A stretch of 64,000 nt of DNA from an uncultured Clostridia bacterium (GTDB taxonomy: Bacteria; Bacillota; Clostridia; Christensenellales; Pumilibacteraceae), in NCBI GenBank assembly GCA_947086925.1, contig CAMUAL010000003.1, positions 1 to 64,000 on the forward strand. Direction: 5' to 3'. Under the pieces are notes generated by a model. The model was not told the origin of the DNA. It searched no databases and saw only the letters and a program-made list of their open reading frames with translations. Shown here piece by piece: positions 44,779 through 57,204 of the stretch (position 1 is the first letter of the stretch; each line of letters begins with the position of its first letter). Made by a program: the position numbers and the translations under genes.

Positions 44779-44819
44779 AGGGGGAATCCTTTCGGCCGGA
44801 TTCCCCCTTTTAAAACCCC
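44779..44819. terminator. Second strong hairpin, AAAGGGGGAATCC stem
   Basis: AAAGGGGGAATCC, a loop of TTTCGGCC, then GGATTCCCCCTTTT. The 13-base perfect stem ends in a T run, so it is a good terminator in either orientation, backing up the one at 44739. Confidence 0.7.
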
Positions 44820-44867
44820 CATTTCAACGACTTCCCTTCGGGAAGCGATAATGTCGGGGATGTGCGC

Positions 44868-44942
44868 ACATAGCAATATAAAGGCTCCCCTTAATAATGG
44901 GGGGGGCTGCGAAGCGGACTTAGGGATGTTACATTGCTATGT
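44868..44942. repeat. 75-base element bounded by inverted repeats
   Basis: ACATAGCAAT (44868-44877) and ATTGCTATGT (44933-44942) are exact inverted repeats. The inside has a run of G and no reading frame. It could be a small non-autonomous element or an RNA hairpin. A search for other copies in the genome would decide. Confidence 0.45.
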
Positions 44943-44965
44943 CGCCCGAGCACAGCCGACGGGGC

Positions 44966-45040
44966 TTGTCAAAGCAGAGATTCGAGTTAATCGAAAACGA
45001 TATAAATATATTGCACGGCTATTTGGACGATATGCAATAA
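44966..45040 (+). CDS. Possible 24-residue microprotein upstream of rpoB
   Basis: TTG 44966 preceded closely by ACGGGGC opens a frame that runs to TAA at 45038-45040. The peptide MSKQRFELIENDINILHGYL is followed by DDMQ. The composition is protein-like (amphipathic, acidic), and a terminator starts four bases after the stop. It may be a real small gene or the remnant tail of a lost gene. There is no clear promoter. Confidence 0.3.
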   Translation: MSKQRFELIENDINILHGYLDDMQ

Positions 45041-45043
45041 AGT

Positions 45044-45073
45044 TAAAGGCTTGCCGAAAAGGCGAGCCTTTTT
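45044..45073 (+). terminator. Rho-independent terminator before the rpoB promoter
   Basis: AAAGGCTTGCC, a GAAA loop, AGGCGAGCCTTTTT. It isolates the rpoB promoter from any upstream transcription. Confidence 0.8.
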
Positions 45074-45118
45074 GCGCGGGAGTTGAAAATTTTGTAAAAA
45101 ATATTTTTGTTACATTGC

Positions 45119-45148
45119 TTGACAGCGTTGCGTTTTTCATTGTATACT
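45119..45148 (+). promoter_or_regulatory. Sigma-A-type promoter of rpoB-rpoC
   Basis: Perfect TTGACA (45119-45124), an 18-base spacer and TATACT (45143-45148). The leader is about 75 bases before ATG 45232 and carries GAGGAG. It is unusual for rpoB to have its own strong promoter with no ribosomal protein genes ahead. Confidence 0.85.
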
Positions 45149-45231
45149 AAAAAGTGTGCGCTTTGCGCTGTAATGGCAGGGCGACACACTGTAAAACAGT
45201 TAATCAAACTCATTTGAATAGAGGAGTAAAA

Positions 45232-48200
45232 ATGGCCGAAAGAACGATAAGAACGGTGAAGTACGGAAACACCGAGCGCAAAAGCTTTGCGCAGATTCAG
45301 GAAGCAATCGACATGCCGTACCTCATCGAGGTGCAAAAGGCAAGCTACGACGAGTTTCTTAAAAACGGTATCGACGAAGTATTTAAGGACTTTTCGCCGA
45401 TAACCGATTTTTCCAACCGCATAGAACTGCACTTTTTGGGACACAGACTGGACGATAAGCCGAAGTACAGCGAAAAAGAGTGTAAAGACCGCGACGCTAC
45501 GTATGCCGCGCCTTTAAAAGTAAAGGTGCGTCAGATTAAGACGGAAACTGGCGAGGTAATCGAGCAGGAAGTATACATGGGCGATTTCCCGCTTATGACT
45601 CCCAACGGTTCGTTTATTATAAACGGAGCGGAGCGCGTTGTGGTAAGTCAGCTTGTGCGTTCGCCCGGCGTTTACTTCAACTTTACTCCCGACCATAAAA
45701 CTGGTCAGCCGCACTATAACGCAACGAACATTCCGTCGCGCGGAGCGTGGCTCGAATTTGCCGAAGACGATAAAGGCGTGCTTTGGGTGCAGGTAGACCG
45801 CATGCGCAAAGTGCAGGCCAGCGTACTTATGCGTACTCTTGCGTCGGTAACCGGCGACCGTAAATTCCTCGATAACGAAAAGCGCAGTTGGATTGCGCCC
45901 GATTATCCCATTTCAACCGATGAGGATATTTTAAAGCTGTTCCACAACGAGCCGCTTATGGCGGGTACCGTGGACAAGGACCCCAACAAGACTCCCGACG
46001 AAGGGCTTATAGAGCTTAACCGCAAGCTCCGTCCCGGCGAGATTCCCAACGTAGACAGTATACGCGGATATATCGAAGGATTATTCTTCGACCGCCGCAA
46101 ATACGACCTCAGCCGCGTTGGCAGATACAAGTACAACAAAAAGCTTGCGCTTGCGGCTCGCCTTGTGGGGCAGACTGCGTCTAAGGACGTAATCGACGCC
46201 GACGGCGTTCTATACGTTAAGGCGGACGAAGTTATTTCCGAGCCTGTTGCGATTAAAATTCAGAACGCAGGTATAAACGAAGTTGGCGTAAAAGTGGGCG
46301 ACGACAGCGAACATATTGTAATGGGCAACCGTATGGTTGACATTAAAGCTTACGTTAAGTGCGACCCCGCCGAACTCGGCATAAACGAAAAAGTTTATTA
46401 TCCCGTGCTCCGCTCGCTTATCGAGCAAGCCGCGGGCAACGAAAAAGAGCTTTACGCGCTTATAAAAGAAAACGCAGACCGTCTTATCGCAAAACATATT
46501 CTTGTCGACGACGTGGTTGCAACAATCAACTATCTTATAGGCTTACGCTACGGCGTGGGGTATATCGATAATATCGACCACCTCGGAAACCGCCGCGTGC
46601 GCAGTGTGGGCGAGCTTTTACAGAATCAGTTCCGCATAGGCATTGCACGCTTGGAGCGCGTAATCCGCGAGCGCATGCAGATTCAGAACGAGGCGGAGGT
46701 ATCGCCGCAAAGCCTTATAAACATACGTCCCATATCGAGCGCGATAAAAGAGTTCTTCGGCTCGTCGCAGCTCAGTCAGTTCATGGACGAAAGTAACCCC
46801 ATAGCCGAGCTTACTCACAAGCGTAAGCTTTCGGCGTTGGGCCCCGGCGGACTCAACCGCGAACGCGCAAGTTTCGAAGTGCGTGACGTTCACTATACGC
46901 ACTACTCGCGAATGTGCCCCATAGAAACTCCCGAAGGTCAGAACATAGGTCTTATAACTTCGCTCAGCAGCTATGCGCGCATTAACGAGTACGGCTTTAT
47001 CGAAGCTCCGTACCGCAGGGTAGAAAAAGTTTACGACAAAGACGGCAACGTAATAAACGGCAAAGTAACAAACGAAGTAGTATATATGCCCGCCGACGAA
47101 GAAGACCGTTACCGTGTTGCTCAGGCGGGCGAACCGCTCGACGAAAACGGATGTTTCGTAAACGCGCGTGTGCTTATGCGTTACCGCGAAGATATATCCG
47201 AGGTTGACCGTACCGACATCGACTACGTAGACGTTTCTCCCCGTCAGATGATAAGCGTTGCAACCGCGCTCATACCTTTCCTTGAAAACGACGATACCAA
47301 CCGCGCTCTTATGGGCAGTAACATGCAACGTCAGGCAGTTCCTCTGTTAAAGCCGGAAGCTCCCATTGTAGGCACGGGCATAGAGCATAAAATCGCGTAC
47401 GACTCCGGCGTAATGGTTATTGCGCGCGAGGGCGGCGAAGTGAGCTACGTAGACGCAAACGAAATCGTAGTTATCGAAAACGGCGGAAACGTGGCGCGCT
47501 ACACTCTTAAAAAGTTTATAGGCTCCAACCAAGGCACGTGTATAAACCAAAAACCCATTGTTTCGAAGGGTGAAAAGGTTAAAAAAGGTCAGGTGCTTGC
47601 CGACGGCCATTCCACCGAGAACGCGGAACTTGCGCTCGGCAGAAACATTTTAATAGGTTTCATGGCGTGGGAAGGCTACAACTACGAGGACGCTATACTT
47701 ATAAGCGAACGCCTTGTTAAAGACGACGTATTTACCTCCATTCATATCGAGGAGCACGAGCTCGAAGCGCGCGACACAAAGCTCGGCGAAGAAGAAATCA
47801 CGCGCGATATACCCAACGTGGGCGACGACGCGCTCAAAAATCTCGACGAAGACGGCATTATCCGAATAGGCGCGGAAGTTGACAGCGGCGATATTCTTGT
47901 GGGTAAGGTTACACCCAAGGGCGAAACCGAGCTTACTCCCGAAGAACGTCTGCTTCGTGCGATATTCGGCGAAAAAGCGAGAGAAGTGCGTGACACTTCG
48001 CTTCGCGTACCTCACGGCGAGGGCGGCATAGTTGTAGACGTAAAAGTGTTTACGCGTGCCAACCGCGACGAAATGAGCCCCGGCGTAAACAAGCTTGTGC
48101 GCGTTTACATTGCTCAAAAACGTAAGATAAGCGTAGGCGATAAAATGGCGGGACGCCACGGTAACAAAGGCGTTATCTCGCGCATATTGCCCGAAGAAGA

Positions 48201-49152
48201 TATGCCGTTTATGGCTGACGGAACGCCGCTCCAAATCGTGCTTAACCCCTTGGGCGTTCCTTCGCGTATGAATATCGGTCAGGTGCTCGAAGTTCATTTG
48301 GGACTTGTTGCGAAAGCGCTCGGTTGGAAAGTCGCAACCCCCGTATTCGACGGTGCGCACGAAAGCGACATACAAAAGTTGCTCGGCGAAAACGGATTCG
48401 TAAGTCCAGATGGCAAGGTTGACGGCAAAATTCAGATGTACGACGGCAGAACGGGCGAACCGTTCGAAAACCGCGCAACGGTTGGCTACATGTACATGAT
48501 TAAGCTTATCCACTTGGTAGACGATAAGATTCATGCCCGCAGTACCGGTCCTTACTCGCTTGTAACTCAGCAACCGCTCGGCGGTAAAGCGCAGTTCGGC
48601 GGACAGCGATTCGGCGAAATGGAAGTTTGGGCACTGTACGCATACGGCGCGGCTAACATCTTGCAGGAAATCATGACGGTTAAATCCGACGACGTTGTGG
48701 GCAGAGTTAAAACCTACGAGTCGATTGTCAAAGGACTTAATATTTCCGAGCCGGGCGTTCCCGAATCGTTCAAGGTGCTCATAAAAGAGTTGCAGGCACT
48801 TGCGCTCGACGTTAAGGTGCTTACCGAGGACAAAGTGGAAATCGGCATAAAAGACCTTATCGAGGACGAACTCGACGAACCCGAGGAGAAGAACCGTTTC
48901 AAGCATTACGAAGACGGCGAAATAAATCTCGGCAACGAAATAGACTTGCTCGGCGACGACCCGTTCACCGACGACCTTACGGAAGACGACAAGACGGGCA
49001 ACCTTTTCTCCGATGAAGACGAGTTCTCGTTCGACGACCTTGACGACCCGTTCGAAGGCGGCAATCTCGACGACCTTGACGACGAAGAATTCGGTGAAGA
49101 CTTCGACGGCGACGATACGAAGTCGAAAAAGAAGAAAGGCAAAAAGGCGTAG
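45232..49152 (+). CDS. rpoB: RNA polymerase beta subunit
   Basis: A 1306-residue catalytic subunit of RNA polymerase. The start is ATG 45232 ([12 protein letters not shown]) with GAGGAG upstream; a longer frame from 45154 lies in the leader. The rifampicin region is [20 protein letters not shown] followed by [10 protein letters not shown], which keeps the Asp516, His526 and Ser531 equivalents but has Lys at the Arg529 equivalent (E. coli numbering). [13 protein letters not shown] and [19 protein letters not shown] are conserved. The last 70 residues or so form an acidic Asp/Glu-rich tail ending in [10 protein letters not shown], longer than in many relatives. rpoC follows after 19 bases. Confidence 0.98.
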   Translation: MAERTIRTVKYGNTERKSFAQIQEAIDMPYLIEVQKASYDEFLKNGIDEVFKDFSPITDFSNRIELHFLGHRLDDKPKYSEKECKDRDATYAAPLKVKVRQIKTETGEVIEQEVYMGDFPLMTPNGSFIINGAERVVVSQLVRSPGVYFNFTPDHKTGQPHYNATNIPSRGAWLEFAEDDKGVLWVQVDRMRKVQASVLMRTLASVTGDRKFLDNEKRSWIAPDYPISTDEDILKLFHNEPLMAGTVDKDPNKTPDEGLIELNRKLRPGEIPNVDSIRGYIEGLFFDRRKYDLSRVGRYKYNKKLALAARLVGQTASKDVIDADGVLYVKADEVISEPVAIKIQNAGINEVGVKVGDDSEHIVMGNRMVDIKAYVKCDPAELGINEKVYYPVLRSLIEQAAGNEKELYALIKENADRLIAKHILVDDVVATINYLIGLRYGVGYIDNIDHLGNRRVRSVGELLQNQFRIGIARLERVIRERMQIQNEAEVSPQSLINIRPISSAIKEFFGSSQLSQFMDESNPIAELTHKRKLSALGPGGLNRERASFEVRDVHYTHYSRMCPIETPEGQNIGLITSLSSYARINEYGFIEAPYRRVEKVYDKDGNVINGKVTNEVVYMPADEEDRYRVAQAGEPLDENGCFVNARVLMRYREDISEVDRTDIDYVDVSPRQMISVATALIPFLENDDTNRALMGSNMQRQAVPLLKPEAPIVGTGIEHKIAYDSGVMVIAREGGEVSYVDANEIVVIENGGNVARYTLKKFIGSNQGTCINQKPIVSKGEKVKKGQVLADGHSTENAELALGRNILIGFMAWEGYNYEDAILISERLVKDDVFTSIHIEEHELEARDTKLGEEEITRDIPNVGDDALKNLDEDGIIRIGAEVDSGDILVGKVTPKGETELTPEERLLRAIFGEKAREVRDTSLRVPHGEGGIVVDVKVFTRANRDEMSPGVNKLVRVYIAQKRKISVGDKMAGRHGNKGVISRILPEEDMPFMADGTPLQIVLNPLGVPSRMNIGQVLEVHLGLVAKALGWKVATPVFDGAHESDIQKLLGENGFVSPDGKVDGKIQMYDGRTGEPFENRATVGYMYMIKLIHLVDDKIHARSTGPYSLVTQQPLGGKAQFGGQRFGEMEVWALYAYGAANILQEIMTVKSDDVVGRVKTYESIVKGLNISEPGVPESFKVLIKELQALALDVKVLTEDKVEIGIKDLIEDELDEPEEKNRFKHYEDGEINLGNEIDLLGDDPFTDDLTEDDKTGNLFSDEDEFSFDDLDDPFEGGNLDDLDDEEFGEDFDGDDTKSKKKKGKKA

Positions 49153-49171
49153 GAGATAGGAGAGAGCAAAT

Positions 49172-52750
<3,579 letters not shown>

Positions 52751-52756
52751 TGCGGG

Positions 52757-52796
52757 TAAGGGGCGGTTGCATTACTGCGACTGTCCCTTTTGTTTT
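52757..52796 (+). terminator. Possible terminator after rpoC
   Basis: AAGGG near 52758 and CCCTTTT near 52788 can pair across a loop of about 25 bases and are followed by GTTTT. The stem is short, so this is a modest candidate. Confidence 0.4.
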
Positions 52797-52840
52797 CATG
52801 AATTTTTATGGTCCCGACTAAATGACAAGGCAGAGAAAAA

Positions 52841-54172
52841 ATGTTGGAAAACGCAAGAAATCTTATAAACGAATATGCTTTAAACAAAACGGTTGCCGTC
52901 GCGGTATCGGGCGGCGAGGATTCGATGGCATTGCTTTGTCTTATGCTCGAATATAAAAACGCGGGTAAGTTGAAACTTATCGCGCTTAACGTAGACCACT
53001 GTCTGCGCGAAAATTCCGCCAGCGACAGCGAGTTTGTGCGGGGGTTCTGCTTAAAGCATAACGTGGAATGTATAAGCCGTAAAATCGATATTCCCGAGCT
53101 GTGCCGCAAGTCGGGCAGGGGATTCGAGAGCGAGGCGCATTTTGCCCGCCGTGCCTTTTTTACCGAGATTGTCTCTGGCGGAAAAGCCGATATGGTTGCA
53201 ACCGCGCATCATGCCCGCGACAACGTGGAAACCGTGCTTTTGCATCTGTTTCGCGGCGCGGGGTTAAAAGGACTTTCTGGCATGAAGACGTATGCCGACG
53301 GATTGTTTCGTCCGTTTCTTACCACCGGCAAAAATGAGATTGCCGAGTACGTTATTTCAAAAAAAATCGAGCATGTTACCGACGAAAGCAACTTCGATAA
53401 TACTTTCAGCCGAAACTATATACGCAACGAGATTTTGCCGGTAATAGCGGAACGCTTTCCCGCGTTTGAAAAGGCGGTTTGTCGCACTGCGGATTTTGCC
53501 GCCGAGGCGGATGGCTTTATTGCCGAGCACTTGAATAAAAACGCGATAACCGAGAGCGGCGACGCGGTTTCGGTGAGTGAAGAATATATTTCCGCTCCGT
53601 ATATTTTCGAGGCGTTAAAACGCATGGGTAAGACTGCCGATGTATATTATAACGCCGTAGACGGCGTAATTAAGCTTAAAACGCAAAAACCGTGTGCAAG
53701 GATAAATATAGGCAATGGAATAATCGCGGCGCGCGAGTACGGCAAAATCACATTTTACCGCGATAAAAAAGAGGAGGTTTCGCGTTACGACGTGCCGTTT
53801 TCCATGCCCGAAAATTCGATTTTAAAGGTGGGCGATGTTACGGTTGAACGTGTGGATAAGTCGAGTTTAAGAATGAATAAATCGTGGTTGCGTCCGCGCG
53901 ACCTTGTGTTTTGCGCCGACAGTCTGCCGCCCGATTGCATATGGCGCACGCGCCGCGACGGCGACAGATTCACCCCTTTCGGAGGCGGAACGAGAAAGCT
54001 CAAAGAGTATCTTATAGATATGAAAGTACCGCAGCGTTTCCGCGATTTTATTCCTCTGTTGTGCAGCGGCGACAACGTGCTTGTTATTGCGGGAATAGAG
54101 ATTGCCGACAGCGTTAAGGTGACGCATAACAGCGAAACTCTGTGCAGAGTGCGCATAAGCGAGGGAGAATAA
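52841..54172 (+). CDS. tilS: tRNA(Ile)-lysidine synthase
   Basis: A 443-residue enzyme that attaches lysine to C34 of the CAU-anticodon isoleucine tRNA, changing its specificity from AUG to AUA. The N-terminal PP-loop ATPase motif is VSGGEDSMALL (about residues 23-33). LNVDHCLRENS, ATAHHARDNVETVLLHLFRG and the SNFDNTFSRNYIRNEILP region are typical. The C-terminal TilS domain contains WRTRRDGDRFTPFGGGTRKL. The stop overlaps the ATG of the next gene (TAATG), so the two are translationally coupled. Confidence 0.96.
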   Translation: MLENARNLINEYALNKTVAVAVSGGEDSMALLCLMLEYKNAGKLKLIALNVDHCLRENSASDSEFVRGFCLKHNVECISRKIDIPELCRKSGRGFESEAHFARRAFFTEIVSGGKADMVATAHHARDNVETVLLHLFRGAGLKGLSGMKTYADGLFRPFLTTGKNEIAEYVISKKIEHVTDESNFDNTFSRNYIRNEILPVIAERFPAFEKAVCRTADFAAEADGFIAEHLNKNAITESGDAVSVSEEYISAPYIFEALKRMGKTADVYYNAVDGVIKLKTQKPCARINIGNGIIAAREYGKITFYRDKKEEVSRYDVPFSMPENSILKVGDVTVERVDKSSLRMNKSWLRPRDLVFCADSLPPDCIWRTRRDGDRFTPFGGGTRKLKEYLIDMKVPQRFRDFIPLLCSGDNVLVIAGIEIADSVKVTHNSETLCRVRISEGE

Positions 54173-54834
54173 TGCGCAGAGAAGAAGATTTACAAACCCA
54201 CGGTTTAAAGTTTATACAAGATACCGACTTGTTTTTATTCGGAACGGATGCGGTGGAGCTTGCCAACTTTGCCGCGCCGCAACCTAAAACAAACGTGTGC
54301 GACTTGGGCGCGGGTACGGGCATAATTTCCGTTTTGCTTGCGGGCAAATACGGTTGCCGCGTCACTGCGGTGGAAATTCAGGAAAAGTGTTGCGAGCTTA
54401 TAAAACTCAACGCGCAAATTAACGGCTTAAACATTACGGTTGCGCATATGCCCATGCAGGAATTCACCGGAAGATTCGACTGCGTGGTGTGCAATCCGCC
54501 GTATCTGAAAGCGGGAAGCGGAGTGCCGCGCGGCACTCTCCCCGAACAGATTGCGTGTTTCGAAGAAAAAGTTACTTTTAACGAGGTTGCCGCATGTGCC
54601 GAACGGCTACTCTCTACGGGCGGCAAATTCTGTATTGTTCATCATATAACCCGCCTTGCCGAGGTTATAACAACTTTAAAGCGGCATAGGTTAGAGCCGA
54701 AAAAACTGCAAATACTCCGACCCGCCGAAGGCAAGCCTCCGCATATTTTCATGTGTGAGTGTATGCGCGACGGGCGCGAGGGAATTGTTGTTTTTCCGGA
54801 AAAAACCGTAGGCGGCGAATACGGGCGCATATAA
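54172..54834 (+). CDS. trmN6: tRNA1(Val) (adenine-37-N6)-methyltransferase-like protein
   Basis: A 220-residue SAM-dependent methyltransferase of the TrmN6/YfiC type (YabB in Bacillus). The SAM motif is CDLGAGTGIISVLLAG and the catalytic NPPY motif is in VVCNPPYLKAGSG. LFLFGTDAVELANFA near the N-terminus is typical of the subfamily. The start is ATG 54172, sharing a base with the tilS stop. The neighbour downstream is rsmI, matching the yabB-rsmI association in B. subtilis, which supports the call. The exact target base is inferred from the family. Confidence 0.88.
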   Translation: MRREEDLQTHGLKFIQDTDLFLFGTDAVELANFAAPQPKTNVCDLGAGTGIISVLLAGKYGCRVTAVEIQEKCCELIKLNAQINGLNITVAHMPMQEFTGRFDCVVCNPPYLKAGSGVPRGTLPEQIACFEEKVTFNEVAACAERLLSTGGKFCIVHHITRLAEVITTLKRHRLEPKKLQILRPAEGKPPHIFMCECMRDGREGIVVFPEKTVGGEYGRI

Positions 54835-54915
54835 CGTATACGTGCCCATAAAAATTTTTTTGCCTGTTTTTTAACAAAAAAAGCGGGTTGACATCAAAAG
54901 GCGGGAAGTGGCTTT

Positions 54916-55716
54916 ATGTTGTATTTGGTTTGTACGCCGATAGGTAATTTAAAAGATATTACGTTCCGTGCGGTTGAAACGCTACGTAGCGTTTCGCTTA
55001 TTTTGGCGGAGGATACGAGGCGCTCGGCAATACTGTGCGCCGAGTATTCTATAACCGCGCCCATGGTATCGTATCAGAAATTCAATGAAAAGCAGAAGTG
55101 CGATGAAATAATAAAAAGACTGCAAGCGGGCGAGGAAATCGCGCTTATAACCGATGCGGGAACTCCGTGTATATCCGACCCCGGTGCGGTATTGGTGCGG
55201 GAGGCTGTAAAATACGGATTGCCGTATACCGTAGTCGGCAGCAGTTGCGCGTTCGTTTCTGCCGCCGTTATGAGCGGATTCGAGCTGAAAAGCCTTGCGT
55301 TCGGCGGTTTTCTTCCGGAAAAGAACACGGCTCGAAAAAAATATTTAAGCGGATTTACGGCTTACTCGGGAACTTTGACTTTTTACGTTTCGCCTCATTC
55401 TTTCGGTAAAGACCTTGATTGCTTTTACGAGGCGTTCGGCGCGCGAAAAGCCGTGCTTGTACGCGAAATAAGCAAAAAGTTCGAGGAATGTATTCGATTT
55501 ACTTTGGGCGAAACTCCGCAGTTTACCGAAAAGGGAGAGTACGTGCTTGTTATAGAAGGGCGGGAAACCGAGTGCGAAAAAAATTCGCTTTCGGTGCGTG
55601 AACACGTTGTAAGCTATATAAACGAGGGACTCGACAAAAAAGAGGCAATAAAGCGTACGGCGTCGGACAGAAACGTCGCAAAAAGCGAAGTGTACCGCGA
55701 AACGCTTGATTTATGA
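54916..55716 (+). CDS. rsmI: 16S rRNA (cytidine-1402-2'-O)-methyltransferase
   Basis: A 266-residue SAM-dependent enzyme that modifies C1402 in the decoding centre of 16S rRNA. The family signature runs LVCTPIGNLKDITFRAVETL, then ILAEDTRRSAIL, ALITDAGTPCISDPGAVLVR, and FGGFLPEKN. The C-terminal segment ends in a helical region common to the family (VREHVVSYINEGLDKKEAIK). The start ATG 54916 is preceded by GGCGGGAAG, a moderate ribosome site. The 81-base gap before it contains T- and A-rich runs but no convincing terminator. Confidence 0.96.
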   Translation: MLYLVCTPIGNLKDITFRAVETLRSVSLILAEDTRRSAILCAEYSITAPMVSYQKFNEKQKCDEIIKRLQAGEEIALITDAGTPCISDPGAVLVREAVKYGLPYTVVGSSCAFVSAAVMSGFELKSLAFGGFLPEKNTARKKYLSGFTAYSGTLTFYVSPHSFGKDLDCFYEAFGARKAVLVREISKKFEECIRFTLGETPQFTEKGEYVLVIEGRETECEKNSLSVREHVVSYINEGLDKKEAIKRTASDRNVAKSEVYRETLDL

Positions 55717-55827
55717 TTTCCCATATAAAAACAAGCCTAGTTCAATATCAATCCCATAACAAAGTAAAAAAGGTATATAATAATATAAAATGTCAATAAT
55801 CTTCTCGTAAAATGCGGGAGGATTTTT

Positions 55828-56469
55828 ATGATTACTTATTATATAGGAAATGTTCGCGTAAAGCGCAAAATGTTTCGGGAAAAACGCGAAAATTCCGCAG
55901 AGGCGGATAATCCCGACGTGCTCGCCGACTTTATGTTAAACGGCAAAGTCTGTTTTGTTTTGGGCGATATTCCGTTTTCGGATATGCGCGTCGGCGAATA
56001 TCTTGCTTACGCCCGTGCGCTTAAAACGCGATTGCCGTTGAGTGCGTCGGGAGCGAAAGAACTTTTAAGGCGCGTCGGCGTTAAAATTCCGTTGTGGCGT
56101 AAAATGGCAAAGCTTACCCGATTGCAGTTCAGATTCGTATTGCTTGCCGCCGCGTATAACGACGACACCCGTCAGGTGTGGCTGAATTTAGACGGCATTG
56201 CCTATTCGGCATTTACACGCATTTCCGCCCGCAAAATGCTGAGCGCATTGGAACGCGGATTCGGTGAAGTTCACGTTTCCGTTTCCGATTATAGGTTTAT
56301 TCCGCGCAAAGCAAACGCCGTGGCGGTAACAAATTGCGGTACTGCCGTGGGAATCAGCAAATCCGTGTCGCGCAAATACGCGCGTATGCACTTTAACAGG
56401 GAAAAACGAAAATCGAGTTTGGCGCTGTCTACGCTTAACGGAAGAAAAACACTGCTGTGCGATAATTAA
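55828..56469 (+). CDS. Degenerate stand-alone ABC ATPase domain (pseudo-ATPase candidate)
   Basis: A 213-residue protein not assignable to a known family by eye, but its layout follows an ABC ATPase. The Q-loop-like stretch GKVCFVLGDIPFSDMRVGEY is followed by a helical region, LTRLQFRFVLLAAAY in place of LSGGQxQRVxLARAL, and RQVWLNLDGIAYSAFTRIS in place of the Walker B and D-loop (LLLLDEPxxGLD). HVSVSDYRFIPRKANAVAV sits where the H-loop switch would be. The N-terminal half with the P-loop is missing, and the key Gly, Glu and His residues are changed. GGGAGG precedes ATG 55828, so it looks expressed. It is either a scaffold derived from a transporter ATPase or a decaying gene. The reading frame is intact. 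Confidence 0.7.
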   Translation: MITYYIGNVRVKRKMFREKRENSAEADNPDVLADFMLNGKVCFVLGDIPFSDMRVGEYLAYARALKTRLPLSASGAKELLRRVGVKIPLWRKMAKLTRLQFRFVLLAAAYNDDTRQVWLNLDGIAYSAFTRISARKMLSALERGFGEVHVSVSDYRFIPRKANAVAVTNCGTAVGISKSVSRKYARMHFNREKRKSSLALSTLNGRKTLLCDN

Positions 56470-56592
56470 CGTCACGCGGCTGTTTTAACGCTCGACACGT
56501 ACCGTATTATATCGACAATATATTAACCGCGCCGAAATTCCGTACGCCGCGTATCAATGCACATATCCGCAAATGCGCATACAATGGTATAA

Positions 56593-57126
56593 ATGGACAA
56601 AATTGCGGAAATAATCATACTCGCCCTGTGCGTAAGCGCCGACGCTCTTGCGTGCGGGTTTTCGGCAGGGACTTCTAAAATAAAAGTGCCGCTTATAAGC
56701 TCTGCGGCGGCGGCTGTTATAAGCGCGGCGTGCATGGCTTTGGGCATGGCGGCGGGCGAAAGCGTGGGAAAACTTCTGCCCGAGACGGTGCAAAGGTACA
56801 TATCGTTTTCGGTGCTTGCGGTGTTCGGACTTATTAAGATTGCTCCGTTTACCGCCGACCAAACGGATATAAATTCCGACCGCGTGCTTTCTGTGCCCGA
56901 GGGGCTTGCGCTCGGGGCGGCTATTTCGATAGACGGGCTTGCGGCGGGATTCGGTTATGCCGCGCCGTCTTACGCCGTTGCGGCTACGGCGTGTCTTACG
57001 TTTGTATTTACTGCACTTGCGCTGTATGCGGGAGCGAAAGCGGGCGGAGGCGTTAAAAGCGGAAGACTCGGCAATATCGCCGCGGGACTCGCGCTTGTTA
57101 TTTTGGCGGCGGAAAAACTTATCTGA
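56593..57126 (+). CDS. MntP/YtaF-like six-helix membrane protein
   Basis: A 177-residue membrane protein with six hydrophobic segments in two related halves. The first half has LCVSADALACGFSAGTSKIK and the second ALGAAISIDGLAAGFGYAA, each with the Ser-x-Asp pattern of the MntP manganese exporter and YtaF families. KIKVPLIS is closer to YtaF. Manganese efflux is possible but not certain. There is no ribosome site. TACAAT ends seven bases before ATG 56593, with only a poor -35 match, so it may be another leaderless gene. Confidence 0.8.
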   Translation: MDKIAEIIILALCVSADALACGFSAGTSKIKVPLISSAAAAVISAACMALGMAAGESVGKLLPETVQRYISFSVLAVFGLIKIAPFTADQTDINSDRVLSVPEGLALGAAISIDGLAAGFGYAAPSYAVAATACLTFVFTALALYAGAKAGGGVKSGRLGNIAAGLALVILAAEKLI

Positions 57127-57138
57127 GCGTCAAATTCC

Positions 57139-57167
57139 TTTACAAAATAACTTTATGGTGGTACAAT
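57139..57167 (+). promoter_or_regulatory. Sigma-A-type promoter of pta-ackA
   Basis: TTTACA (57139-57144), a 17-base spacer and TACAAT (57162-57167). It leaves a leader of about 30 bases with GGGAGAAGG before ATG 57205. Confidence 0.8.
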
Positions 57168-57204
57168 GGTTATGCAAAAATCACCTAAAAGGGAGAAGGA
57201 AAAG

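Larger units (their letters stand above)
44735..45118. other. Hairpin-rich region upstream of rpoB
   Basis: No confident gene in the 497 bases between the nucleoside hydrolase and rpoB. In order there are two terminator hairpins (44739-44764 and 44779-44819), a 75-base element bounded by 10-base inverted repeats (44868-44942), a possible 24-residue reading frame (44966-45040) with a terminator behind it (45044-45073), and then the rpoB promoter. The ribosomal protein genes normally found here (rplJ, rplL) are absent. Confidence 0.7.

Noticed and set aside
47650..48906. 418-residue minus-strand frame opposite rpoB
   Set aside because: Antisense shadow of highly conserved rpoB sequence.
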